This document shows, in pieces, positions 8,502 to 17,641 of a DNA stretch of 64,000 nucleotides (positions within the stretch are counted from its first letter, which is position 1; each line of letters begins with the position of its first letter). The DNA lies in the NCBI GenBank assembly GCA_030428705.1, contig JAUIDI010000010.1:49500-113499 (forward strand), given 5' to 3'. Source of the DNA: Bacteroidia bacterium. Its GTDB lineage: Bacteria > Bacteroidota > Bacteroidia > Flavobacteriales > Flavobacteriaceae. The position numbers were made by a program, and so were the translations under genes. Below the pieces are notes generated by a model. It saw nothing but the letters and a program-made list of their open reading frames with translations. It was not told the DNA's origin and searched no databases.

Positions 8502-10517
8502 ATGGCAAAAGACAACAATACAAATAAGAAACCTAAATTCAGCTCGTGGTGGATTTATGGATTGATAATAGTACTACTCATAGGTTTTCAGTTTTTCGGC
8601 AGTTCGAACCTATCGAACACTAAGAAAACGACCACTTCCGAACTTCAGGAGTATCTTCGAAATGGTGATATCAGTAAAATATTGATCATTACCAATACCA
8701 ATCAGGCGAAAGTCTTTCTCTCCGATGAGGCACTTCAAAAAGATGTCCACAAAGATGTGAATGTAAAGCCCTGGCTGCCCTCGACAGGAGCGGTACCTCA
8801 ATATGTTCTCGATTATGGAGATTTACAGATTTTCCAAAACGAGATTACCGAAATCAAAAAGGAAAACAATCTTGACACCATTGTTGAATTCGATAAAGAA
8901 TCGAATCTCTTCATGGAAATGTTGTTGAGCATTCTACCTTTTATACTGATAATCGGTATCTGGATATACCTGATGCGCAGAATGTCAGGTGGCGGAGGTG
9001 GTGGAGCCGGTGGACAAATTTTCAATATCGGTAAGTCGAAGGCAAAACTCTTCGATGAAAAGACTGATACCAGAACATCATTTAAAGATGTTGCCGGATT
9101 GGAAGGTGCAAAAGAAGAAGTCGAGGAGATCGTGGAATTCTTAAAGCATCCTGACAAGTATACCTCGTTAGGAGGAAAAATTCCAAAAGGTGCATTATTG
9201 GTCGGCCCTCCGGGAACAGGTAAAACATTACTTGCGAAGGCTGTAGCAGGTGAGGCCAAAGTACCTTTCTTTTCCCTTTCCGGGTCTGACTTCGTTGAAA
9301 TGTTTGTGGGGGTAGGTGCTTCCAGGGTCCGTGATCTCTTTAAGCAGGCTAAGGACAAATCACCGGCAATTATTTTTATCGATGAAATAGATGCCATTGG
9401 CCGGGCAAGGGGCAAAAACAATTTTACGGGCTCTAACGACGAACGCGAAAACACTTTGAACCAATTGTTGACCGAAATGGATGGTTTCGGCACTAACACC
9501 AATGTCATAGTACTAGCTGCCACGAACCGTGCCGATGTTTTGGACAAGGCACTTATGCGGGCAGGGCGTTTTGACAGACAGATTTATGTCGATTTGCCGG
9601 ATATTAGGGAACGAAAGGAAATTTTCGAGGTACATCTCAGACCTATTAAAACTTCTGAAAAATTGGACCTTGACTTTCTGGCAAGACAGACCCCGGGCTT
9701 TTCAGGGGCAGACATTGCAAATGTCTGCAACGAGGCCGCATTGATCGCTGCGCGAAAAGAGAAAAAAGCGGTCAGCAAACAAGATTTCTTGGATGCCGTC
9801 GATCGCATTGTCGGTGGATTAGAGAAAAAGAACAAGATTATTACTCCGGGCGAAAAAAAGACTATTGCCTATCATGAGGCGGGCCATGCCACGGTAAGTT
9901 GGATGTTGGAACACGCAGCACCTTTGGTCAAGGTAACCATTGTGCCCAGGGGTCAATCTTTGGGAGCGGCATGGTACCTTCCCGAAGAGCGATTGATCGT
10001 TAGGCCCGAACAGATGAAAGATGAAATGTGTGCCACTTTAGGAGGTCGGGCAGCCGAAAAAGTAATCTTCGATAAAATATCTACGGGTGCATTGAGCGAT
10101 TTGGAAAAGGTGACCAAACAGGCACGGGCCATGGTAACCGTTTATGGCCTTAACGATGAACTGGGTAACCTCACCTATTATGATTCTTCCGGCCAGACCG
10201 ATTACAGCTTTTCAAAACCCTATAGCGAAGAAACCGCACGTAAAATAGATATTGAGATTTCAAAACTTATAGAAGAACAATATGTTCGGGCCATAAAGGT
10301 TTTGAAGGAGAATAAGGATAAGCTGACCATTTTGGCAGAACGCCTGCTCGAAAAAGAAGTCATCTTCAAAGAAGATCTTGAAAAGATTTTCGGAAAACGC
10401 CCTTTTGAAAAAGAGTTTGACGAGAAGGGTCAAGAAATACCGAAAGAGACCGTTGAAGAAGCTTTGGTTACAGAAAAAACCAGTGCTGAGCCGGATAAAG
10501 AGGAAGAAAATAAATAG
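8502..10517 (+). CDS. ftsH: ATP-dependent zinc metalloprotease FtsH
   Basis: An inner-membrane AAA+ protease that extracts and degrades membrane and short-lived proteins. Order: TM1 (about 15-33), an external domain, TM2 (about 140-160), a Gly-rich linker, Walker A GPPGTGKT (about 235-242), Walker [12 protein letters not shown], the arginine-finger region, then the zinc motif HEAGH (about 458-462). The 671 residues end in an acidic tail. The LUD-cdsA-psd-ACBP genes follow on the same strand, so membrane quality control and phospholipid synthesis may share a transcript. Confidence 0.97.
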   Translation: MAKDNNTNKKPKFSSWWIYGLIIVLLIGFQFFGSSNLSNTKKTTTSELQEYLRNGDISKILIITNTNQAKVFLSDEALQKDVHKDVNVKPWLPSTGAVPQYVLDYGDLQIFQNEITEIKKENNLDTIVEFDKESNLFMEMLLSILPFILIIGIWIYLMRRMSGGGGGGAGGQIFNIGKSKAKLFDEKTDTRTSFKDVAGLEGAKEEVEEIVEFLKHPDKYTSLGGKIPKGALLVGPPGTGKTLLAKAVAGEAKVPFFSLSGSDFVEMFVGVGASRVRDLFKQAKDKSPAIIFIDEIDAIGRARGKNNFTGSNDERENTLNQLLTEMDGFGTNTNVIVLAATNRADVLDKALMRAGRFDRQIYVDLPDIRERKEIFEVHLRPIKTSEKLDLDFLARQTPGFSGADIANVCNEAALIAARKEKKAVSKQDFLDAVDRIVGGLEKKNKIITPGEKKTIAYHEAGHATVSWMLEHAAPLVKVTIVPRGQSLGAAWYLPEERLIVRPEQMKDEMCATLGGRAAEKVIFDKISTGALSDLEKVTKQARAMVTVYGLNDELGNLTYYDSSGQTDYSFSKPYSEETARKIDIEISKLIEEQYVRAIKVLKENKDKLTILAERLLEKEVIFKEDLEKIFGKRPFEKEFDEKGQEIPKETVEEALVTEKTSAEPDKEEENK

Positions 10518-10576
10518 CTATATTTAACGTTGTGCTTTATTAGCGGGGCACATATTGAAGAAGTATTATACAGTCA

Positions 10577-11182
10577 ATGGGGCTATTTGACAAACTTTTT
10601 GGTGGTGGAAAAAAAGTTTCGAAAGAAACTAAGGAAACCCGAGGTATGCATATGCCCGATCTCAATATTCCGGTCGATGAGAAGTTTACCATCCATTTCA
10701 AAAAAAATGGAGGAAAATTTCTATACTGCGATTCTTTTTCCGAAGTTTCAACAGCCATGAAGAACATTGTCGAAGAAAATGGATGGCAAGATTATCCGTT
10801 TTTTGCCATGAACCCCCGTCTAGAAGAAAAGTTCGTAAAGGATGTCACATTCACCGATAAGACAGAAGAAAGTGACGTCTTTTTTACGACCTGCGAGCAT
10901 CTCATTGCCCAAAACGGTTCGATTCTAGTCTGTTCCAACCAATTAATGGAAAAGAAACTTAACGAGCTTCCCGATAATGTTATTGTTTACGCTACGACAA
11001 GTCAATTGGTCGAATCGATCGGGGAAGGGCTTAAAATCATAAAGAAAAAATACGGACACAACATACCTGCCAATATTACTACACTCAAACATTTTCTTCC
11101 CACAACTGAAAATTCAGACGATTTCTTAACCTACGGAAGTAGTTCAAAGAACCTTTATCTTTTACTTCAGGAGGATTTGTAG
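10577..11182 (+). CDS. LUD-domain protein (LutC/YkgG family)
   Basis: A 201-residue protein of the lactate-utilisation LUD fold. It starts MGLFDKLFGGGKKVSKETK, and the core has FTDKTEESDVFFTTCEHLIAQNGSILV and a C-terminal TTLKHFLPTTENSDDFLTYG. Partners LutA and LutB are absent nearby. The gene sits between ftsH and cdsA, one base before cdsA, so a role in lactate oxidation is doubtful here; the function is open. Confidence 0.8.
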   Translation: MGLFDKLFGGGKKVSKETKETRGMHMPDLNIPVDEKFTIHFKKNGGKFLYCDSFSEVSTAMKNIVEENGWQDYPFFAMNPRLEEKFVKDVTFTDKTEESDVFFTTCEHLIAQNGSILVCSNQLMEKKLNELPDNVIVYATTSQLVESIGEGLKIIKKKYGHNIPANITTLKHFLPTTENSDDFLTYGSSSKNLYLLLQEDL

Positions 11183-11183
11183 C

Positions 11184-11987
11184 ATGAGGGAAATCCTAAG
11201 ACGATCGCTCACAGGTGCCGTATATATTGTTTTATTGCTCTCAGCGGTATTCTTGAATTCTGATGCGTTCGATTTTTTGTTCATGACCTTTGGCCTTGCA
11301 TGTCTTTATGAATATAAAAGATTGGTGGCCTTAAGAGGGTACCACATCTTCATAGCCTATCTTGCCTTATGGTGGATATTCATTTATTTGACCAACGACA
11401 AAGGGCTGATAAACTTGCTGATGTTCATCACGATTACTATTGACATCGCCCTTTTGTTCTACCTGTTCAAAAAAAAGGAAAGGCAATTCAATACAATGCA
11501 AAAGTTCATAATCGGACTTTTTTATATCGGGGGCGGATGTATTTTTCTGACAATGATTCCTTATAAGGATGACGATTTCGCCAAACTTCTCATTATGGGA
11601 ATCTTTATCTTAATCTGGGTAAACGATTCTTTTGCCTATATCGTCGGAAAGAGCGTGGGGCGTACAAAACTCTATCCTTCGATTTCTCCAAAAAAAACGG
11701 TTGAAGGAACAATCGGAGGGTTTATATTTGCAATGGGTGCCGCTTATCTGATGGGTATATACGAGCCTTTGATAAGTCCCGGCCAATGGATGATATTAGC
11801 TGCTGTGATCGTCGTATCAGGAAGTTTGGGCGACTTGTTGGAATCGAAGCTCAAACGATCTGCAGGCGTAAAGGACAGTGGCGCGATTTTACCGGGCCAT
11901 GGCGGAATGTTGGATCGGTTGGATAGCTTGGTATTTGCAGCACCATTTGCATACTTAACATTAACGATTTTTGCATATGTTTCATAG
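11184..11987 (+). CDS. cdsA: Phosphatidate cytidylyltransferase
   Basis: Makes CDP-diacylglycerol from CTP and phosphatidate in the inner membrane, the branch point to phosphatidylethanolamine and other phospholipids. The 267 residues contain about seven to eight hydrophobic segments. The C-terminal signature is present: S-P-K-K-T-V-E-G-T-I-G-G, GDLLESKLKRSAGVKDSG and LPGHGGMLDRLDSL. The start is ATG 11184, 1 bp after the LUD stop. The last codons overlap psd. Confidence 0.95.
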   Translation: MREILRRSLTGAVYIVLLLSAVFLNSDAFDFLFMTFGLACLYEYKRLVALRGYHIFIAYLALWWIFIYLTNDKGLINLLMFITITIDIALLFYLFKKKERQFNTMQKFIIGLFYIGGGCIFLTMIPYKDDDFAKLLIMGIFILIWVNDSFAYIVGKSVGRTKLYPSISPKKTVEGTIGGFIFAMGAAYLMGIYEPLISPGQWMILAAVIVVSGSLGDLLESKLKRSAGVKDSGAILPGHGGMLDRLDSLVFAAPFAYLTLTIFAYVS

Positions 11988-12651
11988 GGAGGGTCAAACA
12001 ATAATTTTGACGACTTTTTTTCTTGTAATTGCCACGGTCTTGATTTCACAGTTCTATGTGGATATCCCTTGGTTGAGATTGGCAATCCAAATTTTGGCTG
12101 TTCTCATATTGGTGCTGATCCTTCAGTTCTTTCGTAATCCGAAAAGGGTTCCTGTCAAAAGTTTTGATGAAGTACTAGCCCCGGTAGACGGTAAGGTAGT
12201 CGTTATCGAAGAGGTCGAGGACCCCGAATATTTTAAGGATAAAAGAATGCAAGTCTCCATTTTCATGTCGCCAGTGAACGTGCATGTAACAAGATATCCG
12301 GTTAGCGGAAGTATTAAATATTCCAAATATCATCCCGGTAAATATTTGGTGGCATGGCATCCTAAATCAAGTTTGGAAAACGAACGGACGACGGTGGTGG
12401 TCAATACGCCCAAGTTCGGCGATATACTGTACAGACAGATTGCAGGTGCAATGGCGAGACGTATCATAAACTATGCGGAAGAAGGGCAAAGCGTACAGCA
12501 GGGAGATGACGCGGGCTTTATAAAATTCGGCTCCAGGGTGGATCTTTTATTGCCATTGAATGCTGCCATTGCCGTTAAATTGAACCAGAAGGTGGTTGGT
12601 GCCAAAACCTGCATCGCAACGGTTATCGACAAAATGGGTGATGAAGAATGA
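11977..12651 (+). CDS. psd: Phosphatidylserine decarboxylase
   Basis: Decarboxylates phosphatidylserine to phosphatidylethanolamine, the main flavobacterial phospholipid. At 224 residues it is of the short membrane-anchored type: two hydrophobic helices in the first 45 residues, then the LAPVDGKVVVIEE core. The self-cleavage site that yields the pyruvoyl group should be the Ser of KFGSRVDLLLP near residue 190. ATG 11977 (MFHREGQT) overlaps cdsA by 11 bp; a TTG at 11971 is less likely. It overlaps the ACBP gene at its end. Confidence 0.92.
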   Translation: MFHREGQTIILTTFFLVIATVLISQFYVDIPWLRLAIQILAVLILVLILQFFRNPKRVPVKSFDEVLAPVDGKVVVIEEVEDPEYFKDKRMQVSIFMSPVNVHVTRYPVSGSIKYSKYHPGKYLVAWHPKSSLENERTTVVVNTPKFGDILYRQIAGAMARRIINYAEEGQSVQQGDDAGFIKFGSRVDLLLPLNAAIAVKLNQKVVGAKTCIATVIDKMGDEE

Positions 12652-12901
12652 TAAACTACAATCCGATTTTGCCAAAGCGGTCGAATTTGTCAATAATTAT
12701 ACCGAACCGCTTCCGGCGGATTTACTGCTCAAGCTATATGCCTATTATAAGATAGCGAACAAAAACTTCAGCAACCCGGGGAGTGAAACACCGCTTATCA
12801 ACGCTTTTAAGGCCAATGCCCTTATACAGGCCAAGAATATCTCGAGAGAACAAGCCATGAAATCATACATTTCATTGGTCAAAAGGGAAATTCCTCAATG
12901 A
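12641..12901 (+). CDS. Acyl-CoA-binding protein
   Basis: An 86-residue four-helix ACBP that buffers long-chain acyl-CoA. The family's central LLKLYAYYKIANKN (the bacterial form of YxxYKQAT) is clear, as is the helix NAFKANALIQAKNISREQAMKSYISL. ATG 12641 (MKNDKLQSDF) is in phase with the conserved fold; the frame is open further upstream only as overlap with psd. The 11-bp overlap with psd places it last in the cdsA-psd-ACBP transcript, which fits lipid synthesis. Confidence 0.88.
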   Translation: MKNDKLQSDFAKAVEFVNNYTEPLPADLLLKLYAYYKIANKNFSNPGSETPLINAFKANALIQAKNISREQAMKSYISLVKREIPQ

Positions 12902-12934
12902 TACTATTATCACAAAAATCAAACGTAACAAGTT

Positions 12935-13501
12935 CTAGTTTTTGTTTTTGATCATTTCGGCCAGTAATTTTTTAGCCCTCAACAATTTTACCTTCACATT
13001 GTTCATCGGCTCGTTGAGTTCTTGTGCAATGGCCGCATAGCTCATTTCGTTGAAATACCTCAAATTGATAACTTCTTGGTAATGGGGCTTTAATTTTTTT
13101 ATGTGCTGCAATAGCGCCGCCAAGTTCTGTTCGATAATCAATTGGTCTTCAGCGGATGGCGCGTCATCAAGTACCGATTTGATGGCCTCATCGTTACTAT
13201 CGGAACCCAATACGTTTCGCTTTCTTTTTCGAATCAGGTCGACGTGTATGTTTTTTGAAATAGCGATCAACCAAGTTTTGAACTCGTACCCTTCATCATA
13301 GGTGTCGATTTTATCAAAAGCTTTGGAAAAGGTCTGAATAGTGATGTCTTCGGCGTCATTTTCATTTTCGGTGCGCTTTAACTGAAAACCGTAAACATCG
13401 TTCCAAAAGGTATCCAAAAGCGCACTGAACGCAATTTGGTTTCCCTGTTTGGCTCTCAGTATGGTTTCTTTGATCTTTATACCCGACGTATTCAATTGCA
13501 A
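12935..13501 (-). CDS. ECF-type RNA polymerase sigma factor
   Basis: A 188-residue sigma-70 family factor with region 2 (AFSALLDTFWNDVYGF, then DAEDITIQTFSKAFDKI and FKTWLIAISKNIHVDLIRKRKR) and region 4 (PHYQEVINLRYFNEMSYAAIAQELNEPMNNVKVKL). The apparent start is TTG 13501; no ATG precedes region 2. The only gene immediately upstream on the same strand is a 69-residue Cys-rich membrane protein, 37 bp away. No anti-sigma factor is adjacent. Confidence 0.88.
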   Translation of the reverse strand: MQLNTSGIKIKETILRAKQGNQIAFSALLDTFWNDVYGFQLKRTENENDAEDITIQTFSKAFDKIDTYDEGYEFKTWLIAISKNIHVDLIRKRKRNVLGSDSNDEAIKSVLDDAPSAEDQLIIEQNLAALLQHIKKLKPHYQEVINLRYFNEMSYAAIAQELNEPMNNVKVKLLRAKKLLAEMIKNKN

Positions 13502-13538
13502 TTATTGTAGCGTAAAGCAATTTAGGGGTGAAGCGGAA

Positions 13539-13748
13539 TCAATGCAATTCCGTTAATGATTCCCTTCGGCAATCCTGTTCGTCCGGCAATTTACCGCACA
13601 TGCCACAGGCTTCTCCTTCCTTATTCAAAAATGGACTTTGGCTCGCACATGTACCTGCGAATTTTCCATCTTTTTTTGACCATATTTTTATGGCGATTCC
13701 TGCAAATGCAACAGCCAAAAGTCCGATGGTCAGTAAAATCAATTTCAT
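13539..13748 (-). CDS. Small Cys-rich membrane protein
   Basis: A 69-residue protein with one N-terminal hydrophobic helix (about 3-22) and then a short tail with four Cys (positions 34, 48, 51, 60) in a CASQSPFLNKEGEACGMCGKL setting. I recall very similar small proteins in other Flavobacteriia, which supports a real gene, but none has a known function to my knowledge. The CxxC plus two more Cys could bind zinc or a cluster. It has its own consensus -7 element and lies just before an ECF sigma gene. Confidence 0.65.
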   Translation of the reverse strand: MKLILLTIGLLAVAFAGIAIKIWSKKDGKFAGTCASQSPFLNKEGEACGMCGKLPDEQDCRRESLTELH

Positions 13749-13764
13749 TCTCGGTAATTTTATG

Positions 13765-13772
13765 CAAAGTTA
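13765..13772 (-). promoter_or_regulatory. -7 element for the small Cys-rich gene
   Basis: Read on the minus strand the bases give TAACTTTG, a full TAnnTTTG match, 16 bp before the start codon. A second match, TATTTTTG, abuts it at 13773-13780. No -33 TTG is seen because the region upstream is the terminator stem. Confidence 0.4.
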
Positions 13773-13773
13773 C

Positions 13774-13804
13774 AAAAATAAAGCCCCGACATTAATGCCG
13801 GGGC
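13774..13804 (-). terminator. Rho-independent terminator after the anti-sigma gene
   Basis: A GCCCCG/CGGGGC stem at 13783-13804, extended inward with one mismatch around a short AT loop. On the minus strand it is followed by TTTATTTTTG. It lies 25 bp past the anti-sigma stop, so the sigma/anti-sigma transcript should end here. Confidence 0.8.
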
Positions 13805-13828
13805 CTTGTTTTAAATGTTATAAGAAAG

Positions 13829-14587
13829 TCAATATTTGATATTGGCCACTATATTCTCGACCGTCGGAGTTTCGTTTCCGCCCTGGGGCTCGATCGTAAT
13901 ATACCCCACCGCATTTTCGGCATAAGGCAACGCCATTAATTTTTCTTGGCCGGCGGCTTCCTTGATTACCCCGAGGTTGACCATCTCGCCGTTCACTTCT
14001 GCCCACATCTGAAAAACCTGGCTTTCAGGCAAATTGGGCAGTTTACTAACGTTGATATAGGAAAGCTTTTTTACCGGATTGATATAGGCCACCGCCTTCA
14101 AATCTTTGGCCTTTTGGTTGCCTTTTACATTAAGCTTTCTAGTTTGGGGATTATTCAAAACGATAAATTGGTTTCGAACATCTTCCAATTGCTGCTTCAT
14201 ATTCTCTTTAAGATCCTTGATCTCATTGGTAACGATGGTATTCTGTTCTTGCAGATTTTGATTTTGGTCCCAAAAGAAATACGACGCACCGGCGAACATC
14301 AATGCCGCAAAACTAGCTGCAATAGCATATTTAAAGAACTTCTTTCTACCAGAGTTCTCGGCTTTGATTCTTGCAATAATCTTTTCCTTAAGACCTTCCG
14401 GGGTTTTCAAAGCATGCATTTTGGCAAACTCCTCTAAATTCTCTTGAAGTTCGTCAAAGGTTTCCCTTACTTCAGGATACATAGCAATGTATCGCTCACA
14501 TTGAAACTCTTCTTGCTTCGTCGCTGTACCCAAAAGATACTTCTCAAGCAAGTCGGAATCTAGAAATATTTTTATTTTTTCCTTCAT
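13829..14587 (-). CDS. Anti-sigma factor, RskA-like
   Basis: A 252-residue membrane protein that should hold the adjacent ECF sigma inactive. The N-terminal cytoplasmic part (about 1-95) is rich in charged helices (LEKYLLGTATKQEEFQ). A single TM lies at about 97-117 (YAIAASFAALMFAGASYFF), then a coiled coil, then an external RskA C-terminal domain with VFQMWAEVNGEMVNLGVI and the final AVGYITIEPQGG. Its ATG overlaps the sigma stop by one base (TAATG), indicating coupled translation and roughly matched amounts. Confidence 0.9.
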   Translation of the reverse strand: MKEKIKIFLDSDLLEKYLLGTATKQEEFQCERYIAMYPEVRETFDELQENLEEFAKMHALKTPEGLKEKIIARIKAENSGRKKFFKYAIAASFAALMFAGASYFFWDQNQNLQEQNTIVTNEIKDLKENMKQQLEDVRNQFIVLNNPQTRKLNVKGNQKAKDLKAVAYINPVKKLSYINVSKLPNLPESQVFQMWAEVNGEMVNLGVIKEAAGQEKLMALPYAENAVGYITIEPQGGNETPTVENIVANIKY

Positions 14588-15150
14588 TACGATAAAATTA
14601 AAAGTGCGAGTATAATCGTCGTCGGCCCATATACTTTTTTGAGTTCGCGCAAACCGATTTTCAACCTCGATTTTATGGTTCCCAAAGGAATATCCAGCTC
14701 TTCGCTGGCTTCCTGTTGGGTCATTCCTTGAAAAAATAGGGCTTCAAGTACTATTTGATACTTAGACTCTATCTTATCCAAGTTCTCGCGAACATCCATT
14801 AGTTCTGGCCTAATGCCCTCAACACCTAAATTATATACGTCGGAAACGTCCATTTGGATTTCCTTATCCGATTTCGTGTTGACACTTCTTAATTTGTCAA
14901 TAGCGGTATTCCGTGTAATACGAAAAAGCCAAGTGAACAATTTTGCCTTGGTAGGGTCGTACGAATCCGATTTTTTCCAGATTTTCACGAAACTTTCCTG
15001 CAAAACATCCTGTGCCAATTCTTCATCACGTACAACTTTGTTGGCGACCCCAAATAACGTATCGCCGTAGTTGTCGTACAAAAGGGAAATGGCTTTTTCA
15101 TTTCGCTCTTGAAGCAACTCTACTATGTGCTTTTCAAGAAGTGTGCTCAT
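14587..15150 (-). CDS. ECF-type RNA polymerase sigma factor with cognate anti-sigma
   Basis: A 187-residue SigK-like factor. Region 2 runs from LLYDNYGDTLFGVANKVVRDEELAQDVLQESFVKIWKKS to LFRITRNTAIDKLRS. Region 4 has ALFFQGMTQQEASEELDIPLGTIKSRLKIGLRELK. The last residues (IILALLILS) are hydrophobic. The gene overlaps the RskA-like gene by one base and begins 206 bp from the end of murB. Likely autoregulated, but I cannot point to a specific promoter. Confidence 0.93.
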   Translation of the reverse strand: MSTLLEKHIVELLQERNEKAISLLYDNYGDTLFGVANKVVRDEELAQDVLQESFVKIWKKSDSYDPTKAKLFTWLFRITRNTAIDKLRSVNTKSDKEIQMDVSDVYNLGVEGIRPELMDVRENLDKIESKYQIVLEALFFQGMTQQEASEELDIPLGTIKSRLKIGLRELKKVYGPTTIILALLILS

Positions 15151-15329
15151 ACCTCGTTCATGGGTTTTAAAAAATTGTTCGACAAAGCATCCAATTTCCT
15201 TTTTAAACCGTATATCCCTTAAACGCTAATTTATAAAATTGATTGTTATAGCTAGCGTTATCACAAAATTTTAATATAGATGTGCACTTGGTAACTGCAC
15301 ATTTAGTTTTTGGTTAGTTTGGTTTGGTA

Positions 15330-15358
15330 TAACCCTCGGGGAACTTCTTCGGGGGTTA
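15330..15358 (-). terminator. Stem-loop at the murB stop
   Basis: TAACCCTCG pairs with CGGGGGTTA (one T-G pair) around an 11-nt loop, overlapping the murB stop codon. There is no clean T-tract on the minus strand, while the plus strand continues TTATTTTATT. It may therefore be a weak or Rho-assisted terminator. Confidence 0.35.
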
Positions 15359-16372
15359 TTTTATTATATTGACTTCCGGGGTAATTGCAATACCGAATCG
15401 CTGTTGGACCGCTTTCATGATCTTGGTCGCCAAATCCAATATTTCAAGCCCTGCAGCAGACCCGTAATTTACCAGCACCAAAGCTTGGTTCTTGTGTACA
15501 CCGGCGTCACCGAATCGCTTTCCTTTGAATCCGCATTGTTCGATCAGCCATCCGGCCGGAATCTTAAATTCGTTTTCGGAGACCTGATAATGTGGTGCCT
15601 GCGGATGATGTTTTATGAAGGTACGAAATTTAGAATCCGATATGACGGGGTTTTTAAAAAAACTGCCACTGTTGCCCAATTCTTTCGGGTCGGGCAATTT
15701 ACGCTTACGAATCGCAATAACGGCTTCCGACACGTCTTTTATGGTAGGATGGACAACAACGTTCTTTTTTAATTCTTCTTCGATAGAACCATACGAAGTA
15801 TTCAGCATATGGTTTTTCTTGGTCAGCCTTAAATTCACGGAAACAATAATATATTCTCCTTTTCCTTCATTTTTGAAATATGAATCGCGGTATCCGAATT
15901 TGCATTCTTCTTTTGTGAATGTTCTGATACTTAGGTTTTTTATCTCCAAAGCCTCACAACTCTCAAAAACATCCTTCAACTCAACACCATAGGCCCCTAT
16001 ATTCTGAATTGGCGCCGTACCTGTATTTCCGGGTATCAACGACATATTTTCTAGTCCACCATAACCCTGTTTAAGCGTCCAAAGTACCATTTCATGCCAA
16101 TTCTCACCGGCCATGACCTTAATGATCACCTTATCATCATCTTCGGAAATTACTTCGATTCCTTTTAAATTGATATGCAACACCAAAGCATCTATATCTC
16201 TGGTCAAGAGCATATTGCTTCCACCGCTTATAATAAATTTTCTGGGATATCCTTCAAGTTGAAAGGCATGCCTTAAGTCATCCAAAGTATTGATTTTACA
16301 GAAAAATCGGGCCTTTACATCAATACCGAAGGTATTATAAGACTTAAGCGATTTATTTTTCTGAACGGTCAT
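15356..16372 (-). CDS. murB: UDP-N-acetylenolpyruvoylglucosamine reductase
   Basis: A FAD/NADPH enzyme that reduces the enolpyruvyl group to give UDP-MurNAc. The FAD domain shows YNTFGIDVKARFF, ISGGSNMLLT (about 48-57), and SLIPGNTGTAPIQNIGAYGVE. The active-site Ser lies in NSGSFFKNPVI and a C-terminal Glu in the PEVNIIK end. At 338 residues it is of the long type I form. It begins one base inside the stop of the aminotransferase gene (TGATG), so the two form an operon. Confidence 0.95.
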   Translation of the reverse strand: MTVQKNKSLKSYNTFGIDVKARFFCKINTLDDLRHAFQLEGYPRKFIISGGSNMLLTRDIDALVLHINLKGIEVISEDDDKVIIKVMAGENWHEMVLWTLKQGYGGLENMSLIPGNTGTAPIQNIGAYGVELKDVFESCEALEIKNLSIRTFTKEECKFGYRDSYFKNEGKGEYIIVSVNLRLTKKNHMLNTSYGSIEEELKKNVVVHPTIKDVSEAVIAIRKRKLPDPKELGNSGSFFKNPVISDSKFRTFIKHHPQAPHYQVSENEFKIPAGWLIEQCGFKGKRFGDAGVHKNQALVLVNYGSAAGLEILDLATKIMKAVQQRFGIAITPEVNIIK

Positions 16373-17562
16373 CAGCCTATATAACTTTTTAAGGCTTCTT
16401 TTAGTATGTTGACCGCTCGCTTTAGACTTTCTTTATCAAGTACGTAGGCGATTCGTATCTGGTTTTTGCCAAGTCCTTCCGTTGCATAAAATCCGGCGGC
16501 CGGAGCCACCATAACGGTTTCATTGTTCACCCTGAAATCTTCTAAAAGCCATTGCGCGAAATCGTCCGCATCGGCCAGAGGCAGTTCAACGATACAGTAG
16601 AAGGCACCCTGTGGCCTACCTATCTTCACTCCCTCTATCTTACCCAATTCTTCAATCAACATATTTCTTCGGGCAACATATTCTTCTTTTACCTCGTCAA
16701 AATAACTTTGAGGGGTTTCTAGTGCCGCCTCACTTGCAATTTGTGCATAGGTAGGCGGCGACAACCTTGCCTGAGCAAACTTAAGGGCTGTTTTGATTAC
16801 TTCTTTGTTTTTTGACACAAGACATCCGATCCGCGCACCGCACATGCTATAACGTTTCGAAACCGAGTCCACGATTATCGCATGTGATTCCAATCCCGGT
16901 TCCTGAAGGACCGAATAGTGCTCCTTGCCGTCATAAGTGAATTCGCGATAGACTTCATCGGCCACCAAAAACAGGTCGTGTTTTTTTACTATGGCCGCCA
17001 ATTTTTGTATTTCCTCTTTGCTATAAAGATACCCAGTGGGATTTCCAGGGTTACAGATTAAAATGGCCTTTGTTCGCGATGTTATGAGTTTTTCAAATTG
17101 TTCTATCGGCGGTAAGGCAAAATTGGTATCGATATGGGAGACAACAGGTACGACCTTGACACCCAAAGCTGTCGCAAATCCGTTATAATTGGCATAAAAC
17201 GGTTCAGGTATGATTATCTCGTCGCCAGTATCGGCAATACTTCCGATAGTAAATGAGAGTGCTTCCGAACCGCCCGTTGTTACAATGATATCAGATGCAT
17301 CGACCATGATATCATTTTTTTCATAGTACTTCGCGATTTTCTTGCGATACGTCTCGGAACCCTCCGTTCTACTATATTCAAGAACCTCGATAATATTGTT
17401 CTTGACCGCATCAAGGGCTATCTGTGGTGTTTTGATATCTGGCTGGCCAATATTCAAATGTATAACCTTGACGCCATTCTTTTTGGCCTGTTCCGCAAAG
17501 GGGACCAATTTTCTTATGGGCGATTCTGGCATTATCCGCCCCTTCTGCGATATCGTCGGCAT
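16372..17562 (-). CDS. Class I/II aminotransferase (aspartate aminotransferase-like)
   Basis: A PLP enzyme, probably transferring amino groups between amino acids and 2-oxoglutarate. Seen: IGQPDIKTP near residue 40, TTGGSEALSF, NPGNPTGYLYS (substrate and PLP contacts), the DEVYREFTYDG aspartate, and the PLP-binding Lys in VDSVSKRYSMCGARIG. 396 residues is normal. The first Met (17562, MPTISQKG) fits the family start. Preferred substrate is unclear. It is coupled to murB by a one-base overlap. Confidence 0.9.
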   Translation of the reverse strand: MPTISQKGRIMPESPIRKLVPFAEQAKKNGVKVIHLNIGQPDIKTPQIALDAVKNNIIEVLEYSRTEGSETYRKKIAKYYEKNDIMVDASDIIVTTGGSEALSFTIGSIADTGDEIIIPEPFYANYNGFATALGVKVVPVVSHIDTNFALPPIEQFEKLITSRTKAILICNPGNPTGYLYSKEEIQKLAAIVKKHDLFLVADEVYREFTYDGKEHYSVLQEPGLESHAIIVDSVSKRYSMCGARIGCLVSKNKEVIKTALKFAQARLSPPTYAQIASEAALETPQSYFDEVKEEYVARRNMLIEELGKIEGVKIGRPQGAFYCIVELPLADADDFAQWLLEDFRVNNETVMVAPAAGFYATEGLGKNQIRIAYVLDKESLKRAVNILKEALKSYIG

Positions 17563-17641
17563 GTTGATTTATTTTAGGCAAAAATGAGAAAACCCATCGG
17601 ACAAAGCAATAAGCTTATGATTTAATTACTTAATCGAAATT

